DNA of 24,948 bases from Oscillospiraceae bacterium (GTDB lineage: Bacteria; Bacillota; Clostridia; Oscillospirales; UBA929), in NCBI GenBank assembly GCA_009784085.1, contig WRCJ01000015.1, positions 1 to 24,948 of the forward strand, given 5' to 3'. Below are positions 15,626 to 22,854 of the stretch, piece by piece (position 1 is the stretch's first letter; every line of letters begins with the position of its first letter). The position numbers and the translations under genes were made by a program. The notes beneath the pieces were generated by a model that saw only the letters and a list, made by a program, of their open reading frames with translations, was not told the DNA's origin and did not search any database.

Positions 15626-17377
15626 CTATTCTACCGACACGGCATGGCACATCTCCGCGCATACGCCGCATTTGTCGCATTTTTCTTGATCGATGGCATG
15701 GGCCTGCCGGAACCGGCCCTCGATGGCATTGGCGGCGCACTCCAACGCGCACATGGTGCATCCAATGCACTGTTTATCGTCTATCGTGTAGGTCAGCAGT
15801 TGTTTGCAATGATGCGCCGTACACTTTTTGTGGAGGATGTGGTCCTCGTACTCGTGGCGGAAATAGCGGATGGTGGTCAAGACCGGGTTGGGCGCCGTTT
15901 GCCCCAACGCGCACAGGGACCCGTCTTTGATCTGCACGGCTAGGTTGTACAGCAGATCGACGTCCCCCTCCTGGCCATGGCCGTCGCAGATCCTGTCCAG
16001 GATCTCCAGCATCCGGCGGTTGCCCACGCGGCAATGCGTGCATTTCCCACAGCTCTCCTTGCAGGTGAAGTCCAGGAAAAACCGGGCGATGTCCACCATG
16101 CAGGTGCTCTCGTCCATCACCACCATGCCCCCCGAACCCATGATGGCGCCGGTGGCGGCCAATGTGCGGTAGTCGATCATCGTGTCCCCCAGGGAAGCCG
16201 GGATACAGCCCCCGGAGGGGCCGCCCATCTGCACGGCTTTGAATGCCTTGCCCCCCGTGATGCCCCCGCCCACGCCGTAGACGACATCGTTGATGGTCTT
16301 GCCCATCGCAACCTCCACCAAGCCGCCCTTGGCGATTTTGCCCGCCAGGGCGAACACCTTGGCTCCCTTGGAATTCTCTGTCCCCATGGCGGCAAAGGCC
16401 GCGCCGCCGCTACGTATGATCCAAGGGATGTTCGCGTAGGTCTCCACGTTGTTGATGTTGCTGGGCTTCCTCCGGTACCCGGATTGGGCGGGGAAGGGCG
16501 GCCTGATGCGCGGCATGCCCCGCTCGCCTTCCAGCGAGGCGATCAGGGCTGTCTCCTCGCCGCATACAAAAGCCCCCGCGCCCGCTTTGATGCGAATGTC
16601 GAAGGAGAAATCGCGCCCCATGATGCCCTCGCCCAGCAGGCCCTTCTCCCGGGCCTGTTCCAAGGCTTTCCCCAAGCGTATGATGGCCAAGGGGTATTCG
16701 GCGCGCACATAGATCATCCCCTCGCGGGCGCCGATGGCATAGGCGGCGATCATCATGCCCTCCAGCACCGCGTGGGGGTCGCCCTCGATGAGGGCCCTGT
16801 CCATAAAGGCGCCGGGATCGCCCTCGTCGGCGTTGCAGATGATGTACTTCTCTTCGCCCGGGGCGCCCCGCGCCGCGTTCCACTTGAACCAAGTGGGAAA
16901 CCCGGCGCCGCCGCGCCCGCTGAGGCCGGAGATCTTGATTTCCTCGATAACCTCCTCCGGGGTGCGTGCTTGGACGCAGGTTTGATAAGCCTCATAGCCC
17001 TGGCGGGCCATGTATTCGTCGATACTTTCGGGGTTGATGACGCCGCAGTTTCGGAGCGCGATGCGCTGTTGGCCCCCGAGAACGTCCAAGTCCTCGGGCG
17101 CGATGGCGTATTTCCCCGCGTCGCTCGGCAGGTTCCGGGCGAACTTGAGGATCTCGGCGGCGGCGGCGGGGGTCACGCGGACGAAGGTGTGGACCTTCGT
17201 ATCCGCCTCGACATCCGCCTCGACGTTTACGATGGGTTCCAAATAACATGTCCCGATACAACCGGTCGCCGTGACGGAAAAGCTGTCCGACGCCAGGAGC
17301 CCCCCCTCCAGCCTGTCGAAGACCTCCGAGGCGCCCGCGGCAATGCCGCAGCTGCCCTTTCCCACCGTAATCCTCAT
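15626..17377 (-). CDS. NuoF/HydB-like NADH-binding flavoprotein with extra ferredoxin domain
   Basis: The 583-residue protein has a short thioredoxin-like [2Fe-2S] N-domain (C10, C40, C44). The FMN/NADH core follows with GLSGRGGAGFPTWFKW (151-166) and NADEGDPGAF (182-191). An SLBB-type region and the [4Fe-4S] motif CKESCGKCTHCRVG (C439/443/446/449) come next, then a C-terminal 2x[4Fe-4S] ferredoxin (C537/540/543/547 and C567/570/573/577). This is the composition of the beta subunit of NAD-linked bifurcating hydrogenases and formate dehydrogenases, where the FMN site exchanges electrons with NAD(H). The start at 17377 overlaps the NuoE-like stop by 4 nt (ATGA). Here there is no hydrogenase gene, and AOR occupies the catalytic position, so I infer NAD-linked aldehyde oxidation. 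Confidence 0.94.
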   Translation of the reverse strand: MRITVGKGSCGIAAGASEVFDRLEGGLLASDSFSVTATGCIGTCYLEPIVNVEADVEADTKVHTFVRVTPAAAAEILKFARNLPSDAGKYAIAPEDLDVLGGQQRIALRNCGVINPESIDEYMARQGYEAYQTCVQARTPEEVIEEIKISGLSGRGGAGFPTWFKWNAARGAPGEEKYIICNADEGDPGAFMDRALIEGDPHAVLEGMMIAAYAIGAREGMIYVRAEYPLAIIRLGKALEQAREKGLLGEGIMGRDFSFDIRIKAGAGAFVCGEETALIASLEGERGMPRIRPPFPAQSGYRRKPSNINNVETYANIPWIIRSGGAAFAAMGTENSKGAKVFALAGKIAKGGLVEVAMGKTINDVVYGVGGGITGGKAFKAVQMGGPSGGCIPASLGDTMIDYRTLAATGAIMGSGGMVVMDESTCMVDIARFFLDFTCKESCGKCTHCRVGNRRMLEILDRICDGHGQEGDVDLLYNLAVQIKDGSLCALGQTAPNPVLTTIRYFRHEYEDHILHKKCTAHHCKQLLTYTIDDKQCIGCTMCALECAANAIEGRFRQAHAIDQEKCDKCGVCAEMCHAVSVE

Positions 17378-17919
17378 ACAGCCGCCCCCTCTCGCCCCGC
17401 TTGCCCTTGCCCCTCCTGCCCCTCTCGCCCCTCTTGCTCTTGTCCGATACCTTTAAGGATCTGGGCCGCCTTGGCTTTGGTCAAGCCACCATAGGCTTTC
17501 TCCCCAATCATCATGACCGGCGCCAAACTACAGCACCCGATGCAGGCTACGTTGTTGTAGGTGAAGAGCCCATCCGGGGAGATATCCCCCTCGCCCACGC
17601 CCAATGTGTCTTGGATGGCCCCTTCGATGACAGTCGACCCGTTCACGTGGCAGGCGGTGCCTTGGCAGAGTAAAATCAGGTTCTTGCCCACCGGCTTGAG
17701 GCGGAATTGGGTATAGAAGGTCACCACGCTCATGATCTTGGCGGGCTTGATGCCGGTGCGGCGGGCGATGTACGCCAAGATCTCGGCGGGGAGATACCCG
17801 TAAATATCCTGCGCCTTCTGGAGGATGGCAATCAGGTTGCCTTTGGCGTTTATCCCCTCTTGCGACAGGAAAGGCTCCAGCAATTCCTCATCAATTCTTT
17901 CCGCGCAGCCACACGCCAT
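17374..17919 (-). CDS. NuoE/HydC-like [2Fe-2S] subunit
   Basis: The protein (181 residues from ATG 17919) has a helical N-domain and a thioredoxin-like [2Fe-2S] domain with C85, C90, C126 and C130, the standard NuoE ligand set (CQGTAC and CIGCC). It docks on NuoF-type FMN subunits and donates or accepts electrons. The ATG at 17919 is preferred over a TTG at 17985: AGAGGTG lies about 9 nt upstream and the earlier in-frame residues are encoded by a heptamer repeat. The C-terminal 25 residues (EQEGREGQEGQGQAGREG) are low complexity and unlike the family; the encoding DNA contains repeated GAGGGG motifs just before the NuoF-like start. It is the first gene of the AOR operon. Confidence 0.93.
   Translation of the reverse strand: MACGCAERIDEELLEPFLSQEGINAKGNLIAILQKAQDIYGYLPAEILAYIARRTGIKPAKIMSVVTFYTQFRLKPVGKNLILLCQGTACHVNGSTVIEGAIQDTLGVGEGDISPDGLFTYNNVACIGCCSLAPVMMIGEKAYGGLTKAKAAQILKGIGQEQEGREGQEGQGQAGREGAAV
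17384..17441 (-). repeat. Imperfect 9-bp repeat with repeated SD-like motifs at the NuoE/NuoF junction
   Basis: On the plus strand the units read TGCCCCTCC, TGCCCCTCT and CGCCCCTCT with degenerate neighbours. In the gene direction they give several GAGGGG motifs that look like ribosome binding sites; the one nearest the NuoF-like ATG (17377) is suitably spaced. Confidence 0.75.
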
Positions 17920-17943
17920 GATGATAACACCTCTCAATCTATC

Positions 17944-17971
17944 GTGGGTTGTGGGTTGTGGGTTGTAGGTT
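17944..17971 (-). repeat. 7-bp tandem repeat in the leader of the AOR operon
   Basis: Four units (GTGGGTT three times, then GTAGGTT) lie 25 nt upstream of the first start codon. The stretch 17972-18029 upstream holds the likely operon promoter, with TATAGT- and TATACA-like hexamers, but no convincing -35 partner could be chosen. Confidence 0.9.
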
Positions 17972-18029
17972 TCTACGGCCCGCAAATACTATATGTAGTG
18001 TGTATACGGTGCTGAAACCCAAAAGTTAT

Positions 18030-18064
18030 CCGAACCCTTTCTAATTTGGAATAGAAGGGTTCGG
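18030..18064 (-). terminator. Hairpin downstream of the tRNA, probable terminator
   Basis: CCGAACCCTTTCTA (18030-18043) pairs with TAGAAGGGTTCGG (18052-18064) with one bulged base. In the minus direction it ends about 14 nt after the tRNA CCA and is followed by a short, weak T-rich stretch. It probably separates the tRNA from the AOR operon. Confidence 0.5.
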
Positions 18065-18077
18065 ACTTCTTCTCAAA

Positions 18078-18153
18078 TGGTGGACGATAGGGGGATCGAA
18101 CCCCTGACCTCGGCATTGCGAACGCCGCACTCTCCCAGCTGAGCTAATCGCCC
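18078..18153 (-). tRNA. tRNA-Ala, anticodon CGC, CCA encoded
   Basis: The minus strand folds into a full cloverleaf: acceptor GGGCGAT paired with ATCGTCC (one G-U), D-arm GCTC...GAGT, anticodon arm CGGCG-TTCGCAA-TGCCG, T-arm AGGGG-TTCGATC-CCCCT, and a 3' ACCA. The seven-base anticodon loop gives CGC, which reads GCG, so the charge is alanine. Confidence 0.95.
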
Positions 18154-18160
18154 GAATTAC

Positions 18161-18190
18161 CTGCTATATTATACAAGTATATTATAGCAG
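18161..18190. promoter_or_regulatory. 30-bp near-perfect palindrome over the tRNA -10 region
   Basis: CTGCTATATTATAC and GTATATTATAGCAG are inverted copies with one mismatched pair and a 2-nt centre. The right arm contains the -10 hexamer of the tRNA promoter and the left arm a second TATAAT. It could be an operator or simply a hairpin; no regulator was recognised. Confidence 0.5.
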
Positions 18191-18208
18191 ATTTCTATCT
18201 TTTGTAAA
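18181..18208 (-). promoter_or_regulatory. Promoter of tRNA-Ala
   Basis: In the minus direction TTTACA (18208-18203), a 16-bp spacer and TATAAT (18186-18181) form a good sigma-A promoter, placing the start about 20 nt before the tRNA 5' end. Confidence 0.7.
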
Positions 18209-18220
18209 GTGTCAACACGA

Positions 18221-18255
18221 AAATTTGTCTGCCCCTTGCGGGGGCAGACAAATTT
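18221..18255 (-). terminator. Rho-independent terminator of the foldase gene
   Basis: A perfect 15-bp stem (18221-18235 with 18241-18255, 5-nt loop) lies 8 nt after the foldase stop codon, and the minus-strand stem ends in a run of T. This is a clear intrinsic terminator. Confidence 0.85.
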
Positions 18256-18262
18256 ACCATCG

Positions 18263-19858
18263 TCACCGCGCCGCGGAAAATATCATGCCGAAGTCGTGCA
18301 CCTGCACGGGATAATCCTCAAAGACATCGGCCAGGTAAGCGTCTACGTCCTCGCCCAAGAGCGTGTTGTGTACAAGTTCAACCCAGCGCGAACGCTCGGC
18401 GTGGCCGACAAAGTACATGACATGGGTGCCGTACACCGTTTCGACCAACCCGGTATCCCCCGGTTTCCTGTTGCTGTCGAAGCACCAACTATCAAAGGGG
18501 GCGATCATCGAACCCATCGTGACATTTGTATACAACCCGCCGTTGTAGGTGGTATCCTCTTCGGTTTCGCCCGCCACTTCATTGCCCGTATCCTCGGTAA
18601 GCTCGTTGGCCAGCGCGGCGAAGCTATCCTCGGTGGCTGCCCCCGCCTTCCATGTATCCAAGGCTTCCTGCCCCCGTTTTAGCGCCTCGGCCTTTTTTTC
18701 CGCCATGCTCAGGACGATCTCCTCGTCCTCGTCATGCTCTTCCCCCTCCTCGTGTTCATGCTCGTCCTCGCCCGTCCTGAGGATGTGGCGCACGTCGATG
18801 GAGCTGTATTGCTCGTCCCGCTGGCGGCTGAGGAAGAAGATGATGGTAAACGATTTCTCGGCCTCGAAGTATTGGACGTCCCCTGCCTTGCGCCCGCTGT
18901 CGCTCAACCACTCCTGTTCCTCGGTGTCCCAGCCGGAGATCAGCCTGTTCCTGGCCAGCGTGACATCGTCGGGGAAGAGTTCGATCCTCTCTTTGCCCTC
19001 CTCGTCGTCGGTGAACGAGGCGGCGGCCTCGAGAAAGGCGGATTCGCTGACAGCCAAGCCCACGAACTCCTTTGCCTTGGCTAGGGACTCCTCTTTCGCT
19101 TCCTCCTGCAAAGCCTCGCGATCCGCCGTATCCGCGGCGATCTGCTCGATATCGATGGAAAAGACGCGGCAGGTAACCGAATCGACTTCATCGCGGTTGT
19201 CCTCGTAGTACTTGTCATACTCCTCCTGGGTGTAGTGATACGTCCCGGAGATATACTCGGCCCATTGCTCGGCCAGCAGCTGTTCGGTCAGGTAGTTTTC
19301 GTAGACCGAACGATCCACGCCGGCGCCGTAACGGGAGGTCAGGAACGCGTCGAGGCTTTTGCCGGCGTCTTCGGCAGCATCCGCCAGGCTTTTCATCGTG
19401 GCTTCCCGTGTCTCTAGCCTGTCCTCGTCCAGCACCATGCCGTCTTTGTGCGCCAAGTCGGCCAACGCCACATTTTGAATGTTGCTGTCGGCTTGCTGCC
19501 CCACATAGGCGAAGAAAAGCTCGCGATACTCTTCGGAGGAGGGATCCAGCCCCTGGGACTGCCAAGAGCTATATAAACTGAAGTACGCGTCGTAATAATA
19601 GACGCTGTATGTCGCGGGCGAGATCGCGACATCGCCCACCGTCACCGCCGTGAGCACACGATGGGGCACGCGGAAGGCCGTGAGAAGGAAGGCGAGCACG
19701 CCCAGGGAAACGAGCCCGATAACAACGCCGGAAAAGGCCTTGACGAGGGGCGAAGTGGGTTCATCCTTCTTTTTGGGTAGCTTTTTCCTTTTCCCGGACA
19801 ATGCGGCCTGCTGTTGTTTTAGCACTTGGCGTTCTTTTTTCTCGCGGGAGGCGCCCAT
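18263..19858 (-). CDS. Membrane-anchored parvulin-type foldase (PrsA/SurA-like) with His/acid-rich insert
   Basis: The 531-residue protein has a short basic cytoplasmic tail (1-40), one membrane segment (about 41-63), then an extracellular SurA_N-like helical region and a PpiC-type rotamase region from about residue 352 (SIDVRHIL, the usual parvulin opening) to about 485 (VYGTHVMYFVG). Right after RHILRTG is EDEHEHEEGEEHDEDEE (364-380), an acidic, histidine-containing stretch not normal for the fold. It probably helps exported proteins fold outside the membrane, perhaps including the large secreted GH20 enzymes nearby (inference). The ATG at 19858 has GAGGT about 9 nt upstream, and a strong terminator follows the stop. 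Catalytic competence cannot be judged from sequence. Confidence 0.85.
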   Translation of the reverse strand: MGASREKKERQVLKQQQAALSGKRKKLPKKKDEPTSPLVKAFSGVVIGLVSLGVLAFLLTAFRVPHRVLTAVTVGDVAISPATYSVYYYDAYFSLYSSWQSQGLDPSSEEYRELFFAYVGQQADSNIQNVALADLAHKDGMVLDEDRLETREATMKSLADAAEDAGKSLDAFLTSRYGAGVDRSVYENYLTEQLLAEQWAEYISGTYHYTQEEYDKYYEDNRDEVDSVTCRVFSIDIEQIAADTADREALQEEAKEESLAKAKEFVGLAVSESAFLEAAASFTDDEEGKERIELFPDDVTLARNRLISGWDTEEQEWLSDSGRKAGDVQYFEAEKSFTIIFFLSRQRDEQYSSIDVRHILRTGEDEHEHEEGEEHDEDEEIVLSMAEKKAEALKRGQEALDTWKAGAATEDSFAALANELTEDTGNEVAGETEEDTTYNGGLYTNVTMGSMIAPFDSWCFDSNRKPGDTGLVETVYGTHVMYFVGHAERSRWVELVHNTLLGEDVDAYLADVFEDYPVQVHDFGMIFSAAR

Positions 19859-20142
19859 GGGACATCTACCTCACTTTTTTAATGATCTTTTTCTTTTACT
19901 CGTTGCCTTCAGTATACAGGAAAAATGTGAACAGGTTGTGAATGGACAACATTTATATTGTAACCGACTAGGCGGAAAAATGCAACCAGAAATTTTGAAG
20001 GATCATCATTTAAGTACGTTTAAATGCCTTGGAATGCCTTTGGTTCGGGATCTTTTCCCCCGGGGATAGCTGTTGCCCGTGTGAGCCGGGCGCAATTACA
20101 AGAATGAGTAGTCAAATACAACTGTTGGTTGTCATTTTTATA

Positions 20143-20171
20143 TTGACACTATGCCCTGTATCTGCTATCAT
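20143..20171 (+). promoter_or_regulatory. Sigma-A type promoter for the XRE-pentapeptide gene
   Basis: TTGACA (20143-20148), a 17-bp spacer and TATCAT (20166-20171) match the consensus with one change. The start would be near 20,178, giving a leader of about 155 nt that includes the 11-bp repeats. Confidence 0.75.
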
Positions 20172-20231
20172 AACCACATGGCGCCCGCAGGTTGCGGCGC
20201 GCCGGTGGCCGGGGGCCTTGGACAAAAGCGT

Positions 20232-20275
20232 CGTTCATGCGACGTTCATGCGGCGTTCATGCGGCGTTCATGCGG
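20232..20275 (+). repeat. 11-bp tandem repeat, four copies, in a 5' leader
   Basis: Units CGTTCATGCGA and then CGTTCATGCGG three times begin at 20232, 20243, 20254 and 20265. Since 11 is not a multiple of three, the array is unlikely to be coding; it sits between promoter and start codon. Confidence 0.92.
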
Positions 20276-20334
20276 CGTTGCCAGATTTGCGTCCGAGGGA
20301 CCGGCGAATATAATAGAAAGGCAAGGCGGGCATA

Positions 20335-21231
20335 ATGCTGACAACAATGGAAATCGGCGGGAAAATCGCCGTAGCCAGGAAGCTGAAGAACCTCTCACAG
20401 GCGCAGCTGGCGGATCAAATGGCGGTAAGCGCACAGGCCGTGGGCAAATGGGAGCGCGGCGAATCCATGCCGGATATCATCACCTTCCAGCGCATCGCTG
20501 AGATCCTCGGCGCCGACCTCAACTATTTCGTCGGGGAGAACACGGTGGCCGCTGGCGCCGCGCCGTCGGCGGCGATACCGCCGCCGACGCATGAAATCGC
20601 CGATGGCGACGAAGATCCCGAAAAGCCGGAATGGAACATGTCCATGGCGAACTGGGTGGACGCGGATTTTTCCGGCCTTCACGGCCTCGCCGATAGGTTC
20701 AGCGGCGCGAACATCGGGAAGTGCCGGTTTGTCGCGTCCGAGATGTCGGGGCTGGTGATCCGGGGCAACAACATCGAAGACAGCGATTTTTCCCGCGCCG
20801 ACCTCAGCGGCTGCCGTTTCTCCGGCGCCAATGTGTCGCGAAGCGTGTTTGTCGAATGCAATTTCAGGCGAAGCGTGTTTTCCCGGAGCAATATCAACAA
20901 CTGCGACTTTTCCGGGGCGGATCTGACAGGGGTAACCAGCAAGTGGTGCAACATAAAAAGGGCCGAACTGGGCGGCGCCGTCCTGTACAGGACGAAATTC
21001 ATGTTCTCGCAGCTCACGGAAACCGTATTCACCGGCGAGATAACCGACTGCTCGTTTGAAAACTGCGATTTCGCGCGGGTGACGTTTCACGGCGCGTATC
21101 TCCGACAGTGTTTCTTCAAGAACGCCAAGCTCAGGCGGGCCCAGTTCGTAGGCTGTCAGGCAGATCGGCTGACCTATGCTTTTTTGAAGAGCGGTCACGC
21201 GGATCTGACAGACGTAGTCTGCGTCGAGTGA
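20335..21231 (+). CDS. XRE-family HTH fused to pentapeptide-repeat domain
   Basis: Residues 5-66 form a Cro/C1-type helix-turn-helix (LSQAQLADQMAVSAQAVGKW contains the recognition helix). A Pro/Ala and acidic linker follows (about 70-100). Residues about 108-295 are pentapeptide repeats of the A(D/N)LxX pattern, such as DFSRADLSGCRFSGANVSRS, which fold as a right-handed quadrilateral beta helix. The N-terminus likely binds DNA; the beta helix may mediate dimerisation, protein contact or DNA mimicry as in MfpA/Qnr proteins, but no gyrase link can be shown. ATGs at 20335 and 20347 are both possible starts; the ribosome binding site is weak (AAGGC). The next gene follows after 59 bp on the same strand, so they may share a transcript. 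Confidence 0.88.
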   Translation: MLTTMEIGGKIAVARKLKNLSQAQLADQMAVSAQAVGKWERGESMPDIITFQRIAEILGADLNYFVGENTVAAGAAPSAAIPPPTHEIADGDEDPEKPEWNMSMANWVDADFSGLHGLADRFSGANIGKCRFVASEMSGLVIRGNNIEDSDFSRADLSGCRFSGANVSRSVFVECNFRRSVFSRSNINNCDFSGADLTGVTSKWCNIKRAELGGAVLYRTKFMFSQLTETVFTGEITDCSFENCDFARVTFHGAYLRQCFFKNAKLRRAQFVGCQADRLTYAFLKSGHADLTDVVCVE

Positions 21232-21290
21232 ACCGAGCAATACATACGTTCGCCTTATCACCATATGAAAAGGAAAGCGGGGATATCTCC

Positions 21291-22178
21291 ATGGCGAGGC
21301 AAAAAATCGTGGATATCGTGAAAACCGGGAAAATCTTAATCTCAGACGGGGCTTGGGGGACTTATCTGCAAAAAAAGGGACTAGTCCCCGGAGAATGCCC
21401 CGAGCTTTGGTGCATGGAGCGGCCCGATGATGTTTTTGATATCGCCAAAAGCTATGTGGACGCCGGCTCCGACATGATCGGGACAAACAGCTTTGGCGGT
21501 TCCTGTTACAAACTGGGGCATTACGGGTTATCGGACCGCTCCGCCCAAATCAACGAAGCAGCCGCTGGGATTTCACGGACCGCCGCGGGAGAAGGCATAT
21601 GGGTCATTGCGTCCGTTGGCCCTACCGGCATCATGCTGGTGTTGGAAGAGGTCACCGAGGAGGAGATGTACAATGCCTTTATGGCGCAGGCGATGGCGTT
21701 GGAAAGGGGTGGCGCCGACGCGGTATGCATAGAAACGATGAGCGACATCGAGGAGGCTTGCATCGCCATCCGGGCAGCCAAGGAAAACACTTCGCTCGGG
21801 GTAATATGCACCTTTACGTTTGACTTGACTGCCCACAGTGGTTACAGGACGATGATGGGCGCGTCCCCCGGCGCCGCGCTGGATGCGGCGGTAAAGGCCG
21901 GCGCCGATATCGTCGGAACGAATTGCGGGAACGGCTTTGCGAGAATGATTGATATTGTAACCATCATGCGCGAGACAAACAACGACATCCCGATACTAGT
22001 ACACGCCAACGCCGGCCTGCCCCAGGCCGTGGACGGCAGGGATGTTTACCCGGAGACGCCGGAGGATATGGCGCGTTTGGCGCCGGCTCTTGCGCGAGCG
22101 GGCGCGAATATCATCGGCGGTTGCTGCGGAACGACCCCAGCCCATATCAGAGCCATGAAGAAAGCACTGGCGCGTTAG
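21291..22178 (+). CDS. Homocysteine S-methyltransferase domain protein
   Basis: The 295-residue product is a stand-alone Pfam S-methyl_trans barrel, as in MetH module 1, MmuM and BHMT. Zinc-ligand cysteines are visible as C212 (TNCGNG) and C278-C279 (GGCCGTTP), and SDGAWGTYLQ near residue 18 is the usual start of the fold. It would transfer a methyl group to homocysteine, or to another thiol, from a donor that cannot be read from sequence. No corrinoid protein or MetH remainder is in the window. The frame is open upstream from an ATG at 21108, but that part overlaps the preceding gene; the ATG at 21291 begins the conserved domain and has AAGGAAAG upstream. A short GC hairpin overlaps its stop codon. 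Confidence 0.92.
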   Translation: MARQKIVDIVKTGKILISDGAWGTYLQKKGLVPGECPELWCMERPDDVFDIAKSYVDAGSDMIGTNSFGGSCYKLGHYGLSDRSAQINEAAAGISRTAAGEGIWVIASVGPTGIMLVLEEVTEEEMYNAFMAQAMALERGGADAVCIETMSDIEEACIAIRAAKENTSLGVICTFTFDLTAHSGYRTMMGASPGAALDAAVKAGADIVGTNCGNGFARMIDIVTIMRETNNDIPILVHANAGLPQAVDGRDVYPETPEDMARLAPALARAGANIIGGCCGTTPAHIRAMKKALAR

Positions 22179-22206
22179 CGCGCAAGCTCGTTAGTACGTT
22201 GGCGGG

Positions 22207-22764
22207 TTAGTTTTCGTAGTGCCCTATAATATGGCCGCGGGCGATGGTATTCTGCTCACCGTTGCCAGACTGATCGAGACTACGCACAATTTCGGAATAC
22301 GCCTGCTTCGCGTCTATCCGCAATGCTACATGATCGGGCGCCTCATGAAGCGCGAATACCTCGATCCGATAATGATGCCGCCCCGAATTCTTTGGGGGAT
22401 AAGGCCCGACATAATTGCTGTGTGCTGTATACTCCCCCTGCGCCAACTCTGTTTTTTCCAAATCCAACACAAGCCAATGAAGCCAATTTGCGTCCTCGTC
22501 AAACATGCAAACCGCGTAATAGGCCGCGCCATCCACGGCATCCCAGGAGAGTTGCGGGCTTTGGTTGTCCCCCGGCGGGTCATTGGGTCCTTTATCCGCC
22601 GCAACTTCAATAGGCAGTTCCCCTGCGGCGCCGATAGAGGCGGAAGATACCGCAATCTCGAAACCGCCCGGCGTGGCGTCGTCTGCCGCCGGACGGGCGC
22701 AGCCCGTGACGCCCGACGCAAGGAGAGCCACAAGCAAGGCAACGGCAACAGCTTGATATTTCAT
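22207..22764 (-). CDS. PEBP-family (YbhB/YbcL-like) lipoprotein
   Basis: From ATG 22764 the product has 185 residues: a signal sequence ending in VTGC (lipid-anchored C22), then a phosphatidylethanolamine-binding-protein fold. Typical motifs are SPQLSWDAVDGAAYYAV (about 69-85), MFDEDANWLHW (87-97) and YVGPYPP...HHYRIEVFAL (about 118-139). The bacterial members have no firmly known physiological role; they are related to eukaryotic Raf kinase inhibitor proteins by fold only. The ATG at 22764 is preferred over an upstream TTG/ATG-like start because it begins the signal peptide and has GGAGGAAGGAAAG in front. It converges with the methyltransferase gene, 28 bp away, and has its own promoter. Confidence 0.9.
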   Translation of the reverse strand: MKYQAVAVALLVALLASGVTGCARPAADDATPGGFEIAVSSASIGAAGELPIEVAADKGPNDPPGDNQSPQLSWDAVDGAAYYAVCMFDEDANWLHWLVLDLEKTELAQGEYTAHSNYVGPYPPKNSGRHHYRIEVFALHEAPDHVALRIDAKQAYSEIVRSLDQSGNGEQNTIARGHIIGHYEN

Positions 22765-22824
22765 AACGCTTTCCTTCCTCCCTTTCGCTTCCTTCCCTTT
22801 GCTTTTCTGCAAAAGTGTACCTCA

Positions 22825-22854
22825 AGTATACTTCAAATCGAAAGCGTACGTCAA
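22825..22854 (-). promoter_or_regulatory. Promoter of the PEBP lipoprotein gene
   Basis: In the minus direction TTGACG (22854-22849), an 18-bp spacer and TATACT (22830-22825) form a good sigma-A promoter. The remainder up to 23042 holds only a 36-codon plus-strand ORF (22880-22990) without a ribosome binding site, which I do not call. Confidence 0.65.

Larger units (their letters stand above)
19859..20334. other. Divergent intergenic region between foldase and XRE-pentapeptide genes
   Basis: This 476-bp stretch holds the promoter at 20,143-20,171 and an 11-bp repeat array (20,232-20,275). On the minus strand, TATACT near 19,910-19,916 could be the foldase -10 but lacks a convincing -35. No gene or RNA was recognised in the rest. 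Confidence 0.6.

Noticed and set aside
15977..17494. 505-codon open frame on the plus strand opposite the NuoF-like gene
   Set aside because: Shadow of a well-supported gene; its product is Gly/Ala/His-rich with no domain.
17919..17985. Upstream TTG start for the NuoE-like gene
   Set aside because: The extra residues are encoded by the heptamer repeat and the SD fits ATG 17919.
20395..21486. 363-codon open frame on the minus strand opposite the XRE-pentapeptide gene
   Set aside because: The plus-strand product shows HTH and pentapeptide repeats and has a consensus promoter; the antisense frame has neither.
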